Of a stretch of 64,000 nt of DNA, positions 46,928 through 54,625 are shown piece after piece. This DNA is from Nonomuraea soli (GTDB taxonomy: Bacteria; Actinomycetota; Actinomycetes; Streptosporangiales; Streptosporangiaceae), in NCBI RefSeq assembly GCF_013761175.1, contig NZ_JACDUR010000001.1:372001-436000 (forward strand). Reading direction: 5' to 3'. A program made the translations under genes and the position numbers. The notes under the pieces are model-generated. The model searched no databases, was not told the origin of the DNA, and was given only the letters and a program-made list of their open reading frames with translations. How positions within the stretch are numbered: the stretch's first letter is position 1; the number at the start of each line of letters is the position of its first letter.

Positions 46928-47823
46928 ACGTCCTTCTCCGTCAGGCCCAGCGTGGCGGCCAGGTCGAACAGCGGCTGGTAGGTCTCCTTGGTGACCGCGA
47001 CGAGCGGTCCGGGCGGGTCGACGTCGAGGAAGGCGCCGACCTTGGCGACGTCCTCGGGCTTGAGCCGCAGCAGCGCCTGGGAGACGGCCTCCCGGAAGGC
47101 GGGGGAGGCCTTGCCCGAGACGGTGATCGGGTCGTTCGGGATGGGGTCGGAGGTCCAGATCTGCCGGAAGGCGGCCGGGTCGAAGCTGCCCTCCGCCGCC
47201 GCGGTCGCCAGCTGCTGGCTGTTGATCTCGGCGGCCTCGACCTTGCCGTTGGCCAGGGCCAGCAGCGCCTCGGGGTGGCCGCCCGCGTAGTCGAGCTTGA
47301 GGTCGGACTCGGCCAGCCCGGCCTGCTTGAGCGCGAAGCGCGGCAGGGCGTCACCCGAGGTCGAACCGGGGCTCGACAACGCCAGCGACCTGCCCTTGAG
47401 ATCGCCGATGGCCTTGATCGGGGAGTCCGCGGGCACCCAGATGCCCGCGGTGTAGGTCGTGAGCGCGCCCTTGGCGTCGGCGAACGAGGCGAGCGGCTGG
47501 GCGCCGGCCTTCTCGCTGGCGAACACGAAGCCGAGCGGGCCGAACTGGGCCAGCTCCAGCTGGCCGTTGCGCATGGCCAGGACCTCCGCCGAGTAGTCCT
47601 CGACGACGGTCAGCTCGACCGGGCAGTTCAGCTGCTTGCTCAGCGCGTCGGCCAGCACCTGGTAGGCGGGCTTGAGCTTGGCCGGGTCCTCGTACGGCTC
47701 GATGCCGAAGCGGATCTTGCCGTTGGGGCAGGTGGCGGCGGCCTGGGTGGGGGTGGCGTCGGTGCCGCAGGCGGTCAGGGCGAGGGCCGCGGCGGCGGCC
47801 AGGGCCAGGAGTCGGGGGCGCAT
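46924..47823 (-). CDS. phnD: Phosphonate ABC transporter substrate-binding lipoprotein
   Basis: 299 residues. Signal peptide with lipobox LTACG, then a PhnD-type periplasmic-binding fold: IRFGIEPYEDPAKLKPAYQV, FGPLGFVFASEKAGA, the anion-binding SSPGSTSGDALPRF and DPIPNDPITV. Captures phosphonate (possibly phosphite or an aminophosphonate) at the outer membrane face. GAAAGG lies upstream of the ATG; 10 bp separate it from the oxidoreductase gene in front. Confidence 0.93.
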   Translation of the reverse strand: MRPRLLALAAAAALALTACGTDATPTQAAATCPNGKIRFGIEPYEDPAKLKPAYQVLADALSKQLNCPVELTVVEDYSAEVLAMRNGQLELAQFGPLGFVFASEKAGAQPLASFADAKGALTTYTAGIWVPADSPIKAIGDLKGRSLALSSPGSTSGDALPRFALKQAGLAESDLKLDYAGGHPEALLALANGKVEAAEINSQQLATAAAEGSFDPAAFRQIWTSDPIPNDPITVSGKASPAFREAVSQALLRLKPEDVAKVGAFLDVDPPGPLVAVTKETYQPLFDLAATLGLTEKDV

Positions 47824-47833
47824 CGGGGGCCTT

Positions 47834-48937
47834 TCAGGCGAGAAGGGTGTCGAGGACGTGCGGAGCGAGGCCGAAGGAGGTGGTCATGCCGACGCCGGAG
47901 GTCACGGCGACGACAGCCACCCCTGGCAGGGGGAACTCGGTGAGGAACGGCTCGCGTCCCGAGGCGTAGACCCCCAGCCAGCGTTCGCGTACGGCCGGCG
48001 GACCGCTGCCGAGCAGCCGCGCGGTCTGCTCCAGGACGAGCGTGTCCAGCTCCTCCGGCTGGAAGGGGTCGTGGGTGACCGCGTAGGCGTGGGTGTCGCC
48101 GATGGTCAGGTCGCCGTCGGGGCGCTGGGTGAGCATGAGGTTGAGCCCGGCCGCGACGAGTTCGGGGTGCTCGGCCCCGAGCCTGGCCCGTACGGCGGGC
48201 AGTGTCGAGCAGCCGTCGAACCCGGCGTACCTCAGCATCGAGAAGCCGCTGAGCACGGCCGGCTCGATCGTGCGGCCGTGCGGATCGCGCACGCGTAGCA
48301 TGTGCAGCACACAGCGCCGCAGCCCCAGGCGCTCGGCCAGGCCGGGGAAGTGGCGGTCCACGTCGTGGCCGACCGCGACCACGATCCTGCCCGCCCTGAT
48401 CACCCCGCGCGAGGTGCCCAGCAGGCCGGGCTCGATCGTGTGCACCGTGGTGGACCAGTGGAAGCGCACCCCCTGGTCCGCCAGCCAGGCGGCGACCGCC
48501 TGGACCGCCTGGCGAGGGTCGACCCGCAGGTCCAGCGGGAACCAGGCGCCGCCGACGGCTCCGGCGACCGGAACCCGCAGGTCCTGGCGGTCGAGCAGGA
48601 CCACCTGGTCACCGCGCGCCTGGCGGAACTCCTCCAGCACGGCGTACTCGTCGTCGGCCCTGGCCACCACGACCGCCCCCGACTCGCGCAGCCACAACCC
48701 GGCCTTCTTGGCCAGGTCGAGCCAGGTCTCGCGGGCCTTGAGCGCGTAGTCGAGCGCCGGGCCGGACATCGCGGTGACGCAGGCGTGGCCGAAGTTGCGG
48801 ACCGATGCGCCGACGGCACGTTCGTCGCGCTCGACCACCACGACCGACAGGCCGCGGCGTACGGCCTCGACGGCATGGGCCAGGCCCACGATCCCGGCGC
48901 CCACGATCACGACATCGGGCTGGGGAGAACTTGTCAT
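47834..48937 (-). CDS. FAD oxidoreductase of the phosphonate-linked TIGR03364 type
   Basis: 367 residues. Dinucleotide-binding VVIVGAGIVGLAHAVEAVRR at the N-terminus, VGASVRNFGHACVTAM, and a C-terminal SGREPFLTEFPLPGV and VTSGVGMTTSFG as in DAO-family flavoproteins. This subfamily is known to occur beside phosphonatase-like hydrolases and phosphonate transporters, and is thought to oxidise an aminophosphonate to the aldehyde. Here the hydrolase lies in the divergent unit. The ATG sits in the centre of a 16-bp palindrome, so repressor binding would cover the start. Confidence 0.85.
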   Translation of the reverse strand: MTSSPQPDVVIVGAGIVGLAHAVEAVRRGLSVVVVERDERAVGASVRNFGHACVTAMSGPALDYALKARETWLDLAKKAGLWLRESGAVVVARADDEYAVLEEFRQARGDQVVLLDRQDLRVPVAGAVGGAWFPLDLRVDPRQAVQAVAAWLADQGVRFHWSTTVHTIEPGLLGTSRGVIRAGRIVVAVGHDVDRHFPGLAERLGLRRCVLHMLRVRDPHGRTIEPAVLSGFSMLRYAGFDGCSTLPAVRARLGAEHPELVAAGLNLMLTQRPDGDLTIGDTHAYAVTHDPFQPEELDTLVLEQTARLLGSGPPAVRERWLGVYASGREPFLTEFPLPGVAVVAVTSGVGMTTSFGLAPHVLDTLLA

Positions 48938-48944
48938 GACAAGT
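48929..48944. promoter_or_regulatory. Palindrome at the oxidoreductase start
   Basis: ACTTGTCATGACAAGT, a perfect 16-bp palindrome including the ATG (48935-48937). Its TTGTCA/TGACAA half-sites recur in front of gntR. Confidence 0.75.
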
Positions 48945-48972
48945 ACGGTGGCGCGGAGCGGCGAGCATCGTC

Positions 48973-48982
48973 AACATATGTT
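48973..48982. promoter_or_regulatory. Additional palindrome in the phosphonate divergent gap
   Basis: AACATATGTT, preceded by GTC and followed 7 bp on by TGTCAC, midway between the two operator palindromes. Role unknown. Confidence 0.3.
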
Positions 48983-49045
48983 CGGAGATGTCACCCTGCG
49001 TTCACCTTGCCCTGGTCTGCTTGCGTTTCCGTGGAGGTTCACCTG

Positions 49046-49060
49046 TATTGTCAACTGACA
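49046..49060. promoter_or_regulatory. GntR promoter and operator
   Basis: TTGTCA-AC-TGACA (49049-49060 core) directly abuts the gntR ATG. TATTGT (49046-49051) fits a -10, so the message would be nearly leaderless and the operator would lie over the start point. Confidence 0.6.
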
Positions 49061-49824
49061 TGGACCGGCCCATGCACGAACGCATCGCCTCCGACCTGCG
49101 CCGCCACATCGCCAACGGCGAGCTCGCCGTCGGCTCCCTCGTGCCCTCCGAATCCCAGCTGGGCGAACAGTGGGGCGCCTCGCGCGGACCCGTCCGCCAG
49201 GCACTGGCGGCGCTGCGAGCGGAAGGGCTCATCGGCGGCGGCCGGGGCAAACCCCCCACCGTCCGCAGCCGGGCCGTCGCGCAACCCTTCGAGACGTTCC
49301 TGAGCTTCTCCAGCTGGGCCGAAGGGCTCGGCAGGATCCCCGGCCAGCGCACCCTCGAGATCGCCCGGCGACCCGCCGGCGCCGAGGTCGCCGACGCCCT
49401 CGAGCTCGAAGAGGGCGAACCCGTCGTCCAGCTGCTTCGCCTGCGGCTGCTCGACGGCACCCCCACCATGATCGAACGCACCACCTTCGTCTGGGAGGTG
49501 GGCAGGATGTTGTTCGACCACGAATGCGACTCGGGGTCGATCTTCGCCTTCCTCAGCGGCCGGGGCGTCGACCTCAGCGTGGCCAGGCACGTCATCGACG
49601 CCGTCGCCGCCGACGCCGCCGACGCGGCGCTGCTCGGCATCGCCCAGGGAGCGCCGCTGCTGCGCGAGCAGCGCATCACCGCCACCGCCTCGGGGCGGCC
49701 GATGGAACGCTCGGACGACCGCTACCGGCCGGACCTGGTCACCTTCATCATCGAGAACTCCCAGCAGGCCGGGCGCCCCGCGCTGGCGCGCAGCCCGCTG
49801 GACATCCAGGAGAGCACATCATGA
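49060..49824 (+). CDS. GntR/HutC-family regulator of the phosphonate cluster
   Basis: 254 residues. Winged helix (IASDLRRHIANGELAVGSLV, SESQLGEQWGASRGPVRQAL, residues 8-70) and a UTRA ligand domain (VVQLLRLRLLDGTPTMIERT, LLREQRITATASGRPMERSD). ATG 49060 is used; the frame extends upstream over the operator. The ATGA overlap with the phosphonatase-like gene and the shared palindromes suggest repression of both divergent units, relieved by a phosphonate. Ligand unknown. Confidence 0.9.
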   Translation: MDRPMHERIASDLRRHIANGELAVGSLVPSESQLGEQWGASRGPVRQALAALRAEGLIGGGRGKPPTVRSRAVAQPFETFLSFSSWAEGLGRIPGQRTLEIARRPAGAEVADALELEEGEPVVQLLRLRLLDGTPTMIERTTFVWEVGRMLFDHECDSGSIFAFLSGRGVDLSVARHVIDAVAADAADAALLGIAQGAPLLREQRITATASGRPMERSDDRYRPDLVTFIIENSQQAGRPALARSPLDIQESTS

Positions 49825-50543
49825 TCGACCTCGCCGTGCTGGACATCGCTGGCACCACCGTGGAGGAACACGGGGCCGTGTACGTGGCGCTGGAACAGGC
49901 CGTCAGGGCCGCGGGCGGGCAGCCTGGGGCGGGGGACATCCAGCGGTGGATGGGAGCCGACAAGCGGGAGGCGATCGCCGCCCTGCTCGCCCTGCCGGAA
50001 ACCGATGCCTCCCTCGTCGGGGGCGTGGGTCGCTCGGCCGCCGACGCCTCCCTCGTCGAGGCCACCTTCGCCGACTTTCGCGCCCGCCTCGACCACCTCT
50101 ACCGGGAGCGGCCGCCCGCCCCTCTCCCCGGCGTCCCCGAGGCGCTGGCCAGGCTGCGGGAGGCGGGCGTCAAGGTGGCCCTGACCACGGGCTTCGACCG
50201 CGACGTCACCTCCGGCCTCCTGAAGCACCTGGGCTGGGACGAGGGCGTGCTCGACGCCATGGTGTGCGTGGACGACGTGGCGGCCGGACGGCCCGCGCCG
50301 TACATGATCTTCCGCGCCATGGAGCTCACCGGTGTACGGAGCACCGAGCGCGTGCTCGTCGCCGGGGACACCACACGCGACCTGGAGGCCGGGACGAACG
50401 CCGGAGCCGGATACGTGGTCGGCGTGCTCACCGGCGGCCTCGACGCCGTCGCCCTCGGCCGCACCCGCCACACCCACCTGCTGCCCGGCGTCGCCGACCT
50501 GCCCAGCCTCCTCGGCCTCGACCGTCCTGCCCACCCGAAGTAG
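49821..50543 (+). CDS. Phosphonatase-like HAD hydrolase (TIGR03351 type)
   Basis: 240 residues. HAD nucleophile Asp8 in LAVLDIAGTTVEEHG, the PhnX-type cap with WMGADKREAI in which Lys48 sits at the Schiff-base lysine position, motif II ALTTGFDRD and motif III/IV VLVAGDTTRDLEAGTNAGA. It should cleave the C-P bond of phosphonoacetaldehyde or a close relative. No PhnW transaminase is present; the FAD oxidoreductase on the other strand would make the aldehyde instead. Coupled to gntR by ATGA. Confidence 0.88.
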   Translation: MIDLAVLDIAGTTVEEHGAVYVALEQAVRAAGGQPGAGDIQRWMGADKREAIAALLALPETDASLVGGVGRSAADASLVEATFADFRARLDHLYRERPPAPLPGVPEALARLREAGVKVALTTGFDRDVTSGLLKHLGWDEGVLDAMVCVDDVAAGRPAPYMIFRAMELTGVRSTERVLVAGDTTRDLEAGTNAGAGYVVGVLTGGLDAVALGRTRHTHLLPGVADLPSLLGLDRPAHPK

Positions 50544-50560
50544 GCCCTCGCACCTCGTGC

Positions 50561-50660
50561 GCGACCCGCGTGCCGTCTGCGCGACCCGCATGCAGTCTGC
50601 GCAACCCGCATGCAGTCTGCTCGACCCGCGTGCTGTCCGCTCGACCCGCGTGCCGTCTGC
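50561..50660 (+). repeat. Five 20-bp tandem repeats
   Basis: Units (G/T)C(G/A)ACCCGC(G/A)TGC(C/A/T)GT(C)TGC start at 50561, 50581, 50601, 50621 and 50641, with a partial sixth. The array lies 18 bp past the phosphonatase-like gene in a 171-bp gap before the convergent methyltransferase. Confidence 0.9.
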
Positions 50661-50714
50661 GCGGCCCCACCTTCGCTTGCGGAACACGGGCCGATTCGCC
50701 GGCCGGGGCAAGGC

Positions 50715-51515
50715 TTACGCGGCCCTGGCGACGTAGCCGTAATACGCGCAGGCCGCGAAGAACGTCCCCCGCTGCCCCGCCCGCTTCAGCCCGGCCAGCC
50801 ACACCGCCTGCTCGTCGTCGGAGATCAGCCCCTCCCGCACCGTCAGCGGCGAGAACGTCTCGGCCAGCCCCAGGAAGAACCCACCGCCCCCCACCTCGGT
50901 CAGCAGGTGCCCCTGCACCTCCACCAGCTCCAGACCGCACGCGCGCAGCAGCTCCGGCAGGTCGCGCATGACACGAGGCTGGCTGACCACCACGGCCAGC
51001 AGCGCCTCCTCCATCGCCCGTCCGAGCGTGTGATCGGCGCAGGCGAAGGTCAGCGAGGCGTAGTCGCCGTCGAAGACCGCCACCACCCCGCCGGGCCGCA
51101 CCACGCGCCGCGCCTCGCGCAGCACCCGCGCGGGGTCGGCGACGTGGCTGATCAGCGTGTGCGCGACGAGCACGTCGAAGCTCGCCGACGGGAAGTCCAG
51201 GGCATGCGCATCTCCCCGCCGGAAGTCGACCTTCAGCCCCTCGGCCGCCGCGAACCCGCGGGCGGCCTCCAGAAGCACCGGGCTCTGGTCGACCCCCGTG
51301 ACCGTGTAGCCGGGGACGCGCGCCAGCGCGCGGGCGACCACGCCGGTGCCGCAGCCGACCTCCAGCACCTCGCCCTCGGGCGGGAGCTCGGCCAGGTAGG
51401 AGTCGCGGAAGGCGGTGAAGCGGGGATCACGGCCCCTGGCCTCCAGGCGGTCGACGAACCGCCGGAGAGTGGCCTGGTCCTGCTCGTTGATGTGTTGCAT
51501 GGCGTCTCGAGTCAT
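50715..51515 (-). CDS. Class I SAM-dependent methyltransferase
   Basis: About 266 residues. SAM-binding motif I VLEVGCGTGVVARALA, acidic motif TGVDQSPVLLE, motif GDAHALDFPSASFDVLVAHT and post-motif VLREARRVVRPGGVVAVFD, as in the UbiE/Methyltransf_11 group. The C-terminal part (LPELLRACGLELVEVQGHL) fits small-molecule O- or C-methyltransferases. The start is uncertain: ATG 51515 follows GGAGG too closely, ATG 51500 and GTG 51563 are alternatives. Substrate unknown. Confidence 0.85.
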   Translation of the reverse strand: MTRDAMQHINEQDQATLRRFVDRLEARGRDPRFTAFRDSYLAELPPEGEVLEVGCGTGVVARALARVPGYTVTGVDQSPVLLEAARGFAAAEGLKVDFRRGDAHALDFPSASFDVLVAHTLISHVADPARVLREARRVVRPGGVVAVFDGDYASLTFACADHTLGRAMEEALLAVVVSQPRVMRDLPELLRACGLELVEVQGHLLTEVGGGGFFLGLAETFSPLTVREGLISDDEQAVWLAGLKRAGQRGTFFAACAYYGYVARAA

Positions 51516-51575
51516 GCCTCCGCTGTATGCCTCGAGACGCCTGCCGTCCAGGGACGAATGCACACACGACCGGTC

Positions 51576-52799
51576 CTAGATGGACGGGATCGCGGTGGTG
51601 AAGCGGAAACAGTGCGCCGGATCGTGGGTCGCCTTCAGCCGCACGAGGCGCTCGAAATCGGCCGGGTCGAAGGCGCTGCGCACCTCGTCCGCTGTGGCCG
51701 GGCCGTACTGGAAGTTGAGGAACCTGCCCAGCGGCCGCAGCCCCTCCGGCACCTCCCAGGCGCCGGCCGCGACGATCTGCAGGAGGTAGGCGGCGTCGCG
51801 ATGGCCCATCATGTTGGCCGCCGGCTTGGCCAGCGCGCCGCCGAGGTGACGAACCTGCACGACATGGGGCGAGTCGGCGATCGCCGCGGCGGGCAGATCG
51901 GCCAGGAAGACGCCGCCGCCCGCGTAGCCGTGCGGGTCGGACGGCTCCTGGGCGATGGAGCCCGACTCGGTGTAGGGCATGACGCGCAGGCTGTCGTCGA
52001 GCACCTCGCCCGCCTGACGCAGCGGCGCGACAAGCCGCTCACCCTCGGCCGCCTCGCCCGCGAAGGCCACACGGACCGCCGCGAGCCGCCGGTCGGGCGT
52101 CGGGATGAGCGCCAGGCTCGACGTCAGCGTGTCGGGCAACGTGGTCGTCCACGCCAGGTACGCCTCGATGAGCTCCTCGCTCGCCGGGAAGAGCAGCCCG
52201 CCTCCGTAGAGCTGCTCGACCGGGACCAGGGCGAACTCCAGCGCCGTCACCACGCCGAACGCGCCGCGCGTGCCCAGCATCGCGGCGAACAACTCGTCGC
52301 CAGGAGTGAGCACCACCGGGGCGCCGTCGGCCAGCACCGCCTCGATGCGGGTGACATGATCGGCCGCGTAGCCGTACGTTCGCGACATCAGGCCCAGGCC
52401 GCCGCCCAGGGTGTACGGCACCGCGCCCAGGTCGGGGAAGCTCCCCGAGACCGGGGCCAGGCCGTACGGCGCGGCCGCCTCGATCACCTGCCGCCACCGC
52501 ACGCCCGCACCGATGCGCGCCGTACGGCGATCAGGGTCGATGGTCACCTCGTCGAGGCGGCCCGTGGTGATCAGCACGCCCTCCTCGGCGGCGACGGTCA
52601 GCCCATGACCCGCCGCCTGGACCGCCACGGGCAGATCATGGGCGGCGGCATGGGCGACGGCCGCCCGGACGTCGGCCGCGTCGGCGGCGACGACGACGAG
52701 GTCGGGGTGGTGGCGATGGGACGTCTGGAAGCCGCTTCGCTCACCGTCGTAGCCGTTGTCACCGGGGCGGAGGACGGGACCTTGCACGTTTTCCATCAT
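51576..52799 (-). CDS. FAD-binding oxidoreductase (PCMH/BBE type)
   Basis: 407 residues from the first of two adjacent ATGs (52799, 52796). The PCMH domain has VAVQAAGHGLTVAAEEGVLI, where the His of AAGHG is the usual flavin-linking position, GSFPDLGAVPYTLGGGLGLM and TRGAFGVVTALEFALVP. The C-terminal BBE-like end (FLNFQYGP, LVRLKATHDPAHCFR) lacks the second Cys seen in bicovalent enzymes. Likely oxidises a sugar or secondary metabolite; substrate unknown. Confidence 0.88.
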   Translation of the reverse strand: MMENVQGPVLRPGDNGYDGERSGFQTSHRHHPDLVVVAADAADVRAAVAHAAAHDLPVAVQAAGHGLTVAAEEGVLITTGRLDEVTIDPDRRTARIGAGVRWRQVIEAAAPYGLAPVSGSFPDLGAVPYTLGGGLGLMSRTYGYAADHVTRIEAVLADGAPVVLTPGDELFAAMLGTRGAFGVVTALEFALVPVEQLYGGGLLFPASEELIEAYLAWTTTLPDTLTSSLALIPTPDRRLAAVRVAFAGEAAEGERLVAPLRQAGEVLDDSLRVMPYTESGSIAQEPSDPHGYAGGGVFLADLPAAAIADSPHVVQVRHLGGALAKPAANMMGHRDAAYLLQIVAAGAWEVPEGLRPLGRFLNFQYGPATADEVRSAFDPADFERLVRLKATHDPAHCFRFTTAIPSI

Positions 52800-52940
52800 G
52801 GGCGGCACCCTAGCCAGGCCCACCGACAGTTCCGGCGGGCGGCGAACGGCTCACCGCTGCCATCGCCCGCTCCCGCCGCGCGCCGCTGGTGGTCAGCCGC
52901 CACTGCCGCTGGCCCCACGGTCGCTCGCGGCCGGGGCCTC

Positions 52941-52946
52941 TACACT
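52941..52946 (+). promoter_or_regulatory. -10 element of the GNAT gene
   Basis: TACACT, 7 nt before the ATG at 52954, so a leaderless message is expected. Confidence 0.4.
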
Positions 52947-52953
52947 CGCCGCC

Positions 52954-53442
52954 ATGACCCTCCGGACCGCGAGGTTGTCGCTGGACAGGCCATCCATCAC
53001 CGACCTGGCCGACGTCCACGAGATCCACGCCGACCCCGAGACCAACCGCTTCAATCCCGCCGGCCCCAGCCCCGACCTGGCCACCACCAGGCAGATGCTC
53101 GCCGGGTGGCTGGCCGACTGGCGCGAGCACGGCGTGGGCTACCGGATGGTGCGCCTGCTCGACGCCCCGCGGGTGATCGGCGTCGCGGGCCTGCGCCAGA
53201 CCGAGCTGGACGGTGAGGTCGTCCGCAACCTCTACTACCGCTTCCGCCCCTCCGCCTGGGGTCAGGGGTACGCGCTGGAGGCGGCGCGGGCGGCCATCGC
53301 CGGTGGCGAGGGCGACGGCCCGCCCGTGGTGGCGCTGATCCGCCCCGGCAACCTGGCCTCGCGCAGGGTGGCCGAGGGGGCCGGCCTGCGGTTGCACATG
53401 TCGATCCTCCATCTCGGCGGTCCGATGGAGCTCTACCGCTGA
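52954..53442 (+). CDS. GNAT-family acetyltransferase
   Basis: 162 residues. RimJ/L-like GNAT fold: start TLRTARLSLDRPSITDLADV, HADPETNRFNPAGPSP, strand VVRNLYYRFRPSAWGQGYAL (acetyl-CoA loop, with WGQGYA in place of RGxGxA) and LIRPGNLASRRVAEGAGL. Probably N-acetylates an amino group of a protein or small molecule. Divergent from the FAD oxidoreductase; no obvious operon partner. Confidence 0.88.
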   Translation: MTLRTARLSLDRPSITDLADVHEIHADPETNRFNPAGPSPDLATTRQMLAGWLADWREHGVGYRMVRLLDAPRVIGVAGLRQTELDGEVVRNLYYRFRPSAWGQGYALEAARAAIAGGEGDGPPVVALIRPGNLASRRVAEGAGLRLHMSILHLGGPMELYR

Positions 53443-53506
53443 ATTCTGTCGGTGCCGTTGCCTACTCTGCTTCTCGAACGGATGTGCGAGATGGGAGTGG
53501 TGTTCC

Positions 53507-53800
53507 ATGAGTGTCGCCGCGGAGCGGTTCGAGCGGGCGGCCATCCTGGGCGTGGCGATGGCCGAGGAGACCAGGCGGATCCTGCGGTCGCATCTGCGGC
53601 CCGCGGAGGTCTCGGCCGACGGCACGGTGCTGGTCAACGTGCCCTTCCCCGATTCGGCGGTGCTGCGCGTCGTGCTGGAGGTGGCGACCGAGTGCTTCGC
53701 GCGCGCGGGCGCCTCGCCCGAGCAGGCGCGGCGCGAGGCCCTCGAGTCGGTGTTACAGCTGGCCGGTCCTGAGACCGAGAGACGGCGCGACATGGGCTAG
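53507..53800 (+). CDS. Conserved-looking hypothetical protein, 97 residues
   Basis: No family recognised. A helical N-terminus (ERFERAAILGVAMAEETRRI), a central strand (GTVLVNVPFPDSAVLRVVLE) and a helical C-terminus (EQARREALESVLQLAG). GC3 bias is strong and the frame is closed by TAG 10 nt before the MOSC gene. Confidence 0.6.
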   Translation: MSVAAERFERAAILGVAMAEETRRILRSHLRPAEVSADGTVLVNVPFPDSAVLRVVLEVATECFARAGASPEQARREALESVLQLAGPETERRRDMG

Positions 53801-53810
53801 CGTTCCTGGC

Positions 53811-54440
53811 ATGCGCGTTATTTCGGTCAATGTCGGCACCGCGGTCGACGCGGAGTGGGCCGGGAAGGTGAAGCGGACGGCGATCGACAAGCGCGCCGTC
53901 TCCGGGCGAGTCGAGGTGCGGCCCAACGGCCTGGCCGGCGACGAGCGCGGCGACCTGGCGGCTCACGGCCGGCCCAGCCAGGCGGTGTACTCCTATGCCC
54001 GGGAAGACTACGACTGGTGGGCGGGCGAGCTCGGGCGTGAGCTGCGTGACGGCCAGTTCGGTGAGAACCTGACCACCAGGGGCGTCGATCTCGGCGGGGC
54101 GAAGCTGGGGGAGCGGTGGCGCGTGGGGAGCGCGCTGCTGGAGGTGTCGTCGCCGCGGGTGCCGTGCGTGGTGTTCCGCAACTGGCTCGGCGAGCCGGGG
54201 TGGGTCAAGCACTTCACCGCCGCCGAGCGTCCCGGGGCGTACTTGAGCGTGATCGAGACGGGTGAGCTGGGGGTGGGTGACGATGTGGAGCTGGTCCACC
54301 GGCCCGACGACAGCGTCACGGTGGTCGAGTCGTTCCGCGCGTATCACGGTGACGTGGAGCTGATGCGCCGCATCCTGGCCTTCGACGGGCACGCGCCGGT
54401 GTGGGACGCGGTGGCCAAGCGGGTGCTCGGCACCTCCTGA
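53811..54440 (+). CDS. MOSC-domain protein (YiiM-like)
   Basis: 209 residues. MOSC core with DLAAHGRPSQAVYSYAREDY, QFGENLTTRGVDL, the GERWRVGSALLEVSSPRVPC loop holding the conserved Cys, and FRNWLGEPGWVKHF; a C-terminal helical tail follows as in YiiM. MOSC proteins handle molybdenum cofactor-bound sulfur; YiiM-type enzymes reduce N-hydroxylated compounds. TAGCGT 7 nt upstream suggests a leaderless transcript. Confidence 0.9.
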   Translation: MRVISVNVGTAVDAEWAGKVKRTAIDKRAVSGRVEVRPNGLAGDERGDLAAHGRPSQAVYSYAREDYDWWAGELGRELRDGQFGENLTTRGVDLGGAKLGERWRVGSALLEVSSPRVPCVVFRNWLGEPGWVKHFTAAERPGAYLSVIETGELGVGDDVELVHRPDDSVTVVESFRAYHGDVELMRRILAFDGHAPVWDAVAKRVLGTS

Positions 54441-54504
54441 ACCCGCCCGCGATTCGGAGCGTGCTGAGGCAGAGCGGGCGTGCGCGCCGGTGGAGAGCAG
54501 GCGT

Positions 54505-54586
54505 GCCGCCACTGGCCGGGCATGCGGTGCCGTGGCGGCTCAGAGTGCGGTGGCCGCGCGCGGGGGCAGGCCCGTGCGCGGCCACC
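54505..54586. terminator. Two hairpins between MOSC and chitinase genes
   Basis: GCCGCCAC (54505-54512) pairs with GTGGCGGC (54532-54539), then GGTGGCCGCGC (54549-54559) with GCGCGGCCACC (54576-54586). The genes on either side converge, so this is a likely bidirectional terminator. Confidence 0.65.
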
Positions 54587-54625
54587 GGTCCTCCTGCGAC
54601 TACCAGGTCCCCCGGCAGGTCGCCG

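Noticed and set aside
50561..50660. CRISPR-like array
   Set aside because: The 20-bp units are contiguous without spacers and no cas gene is present.
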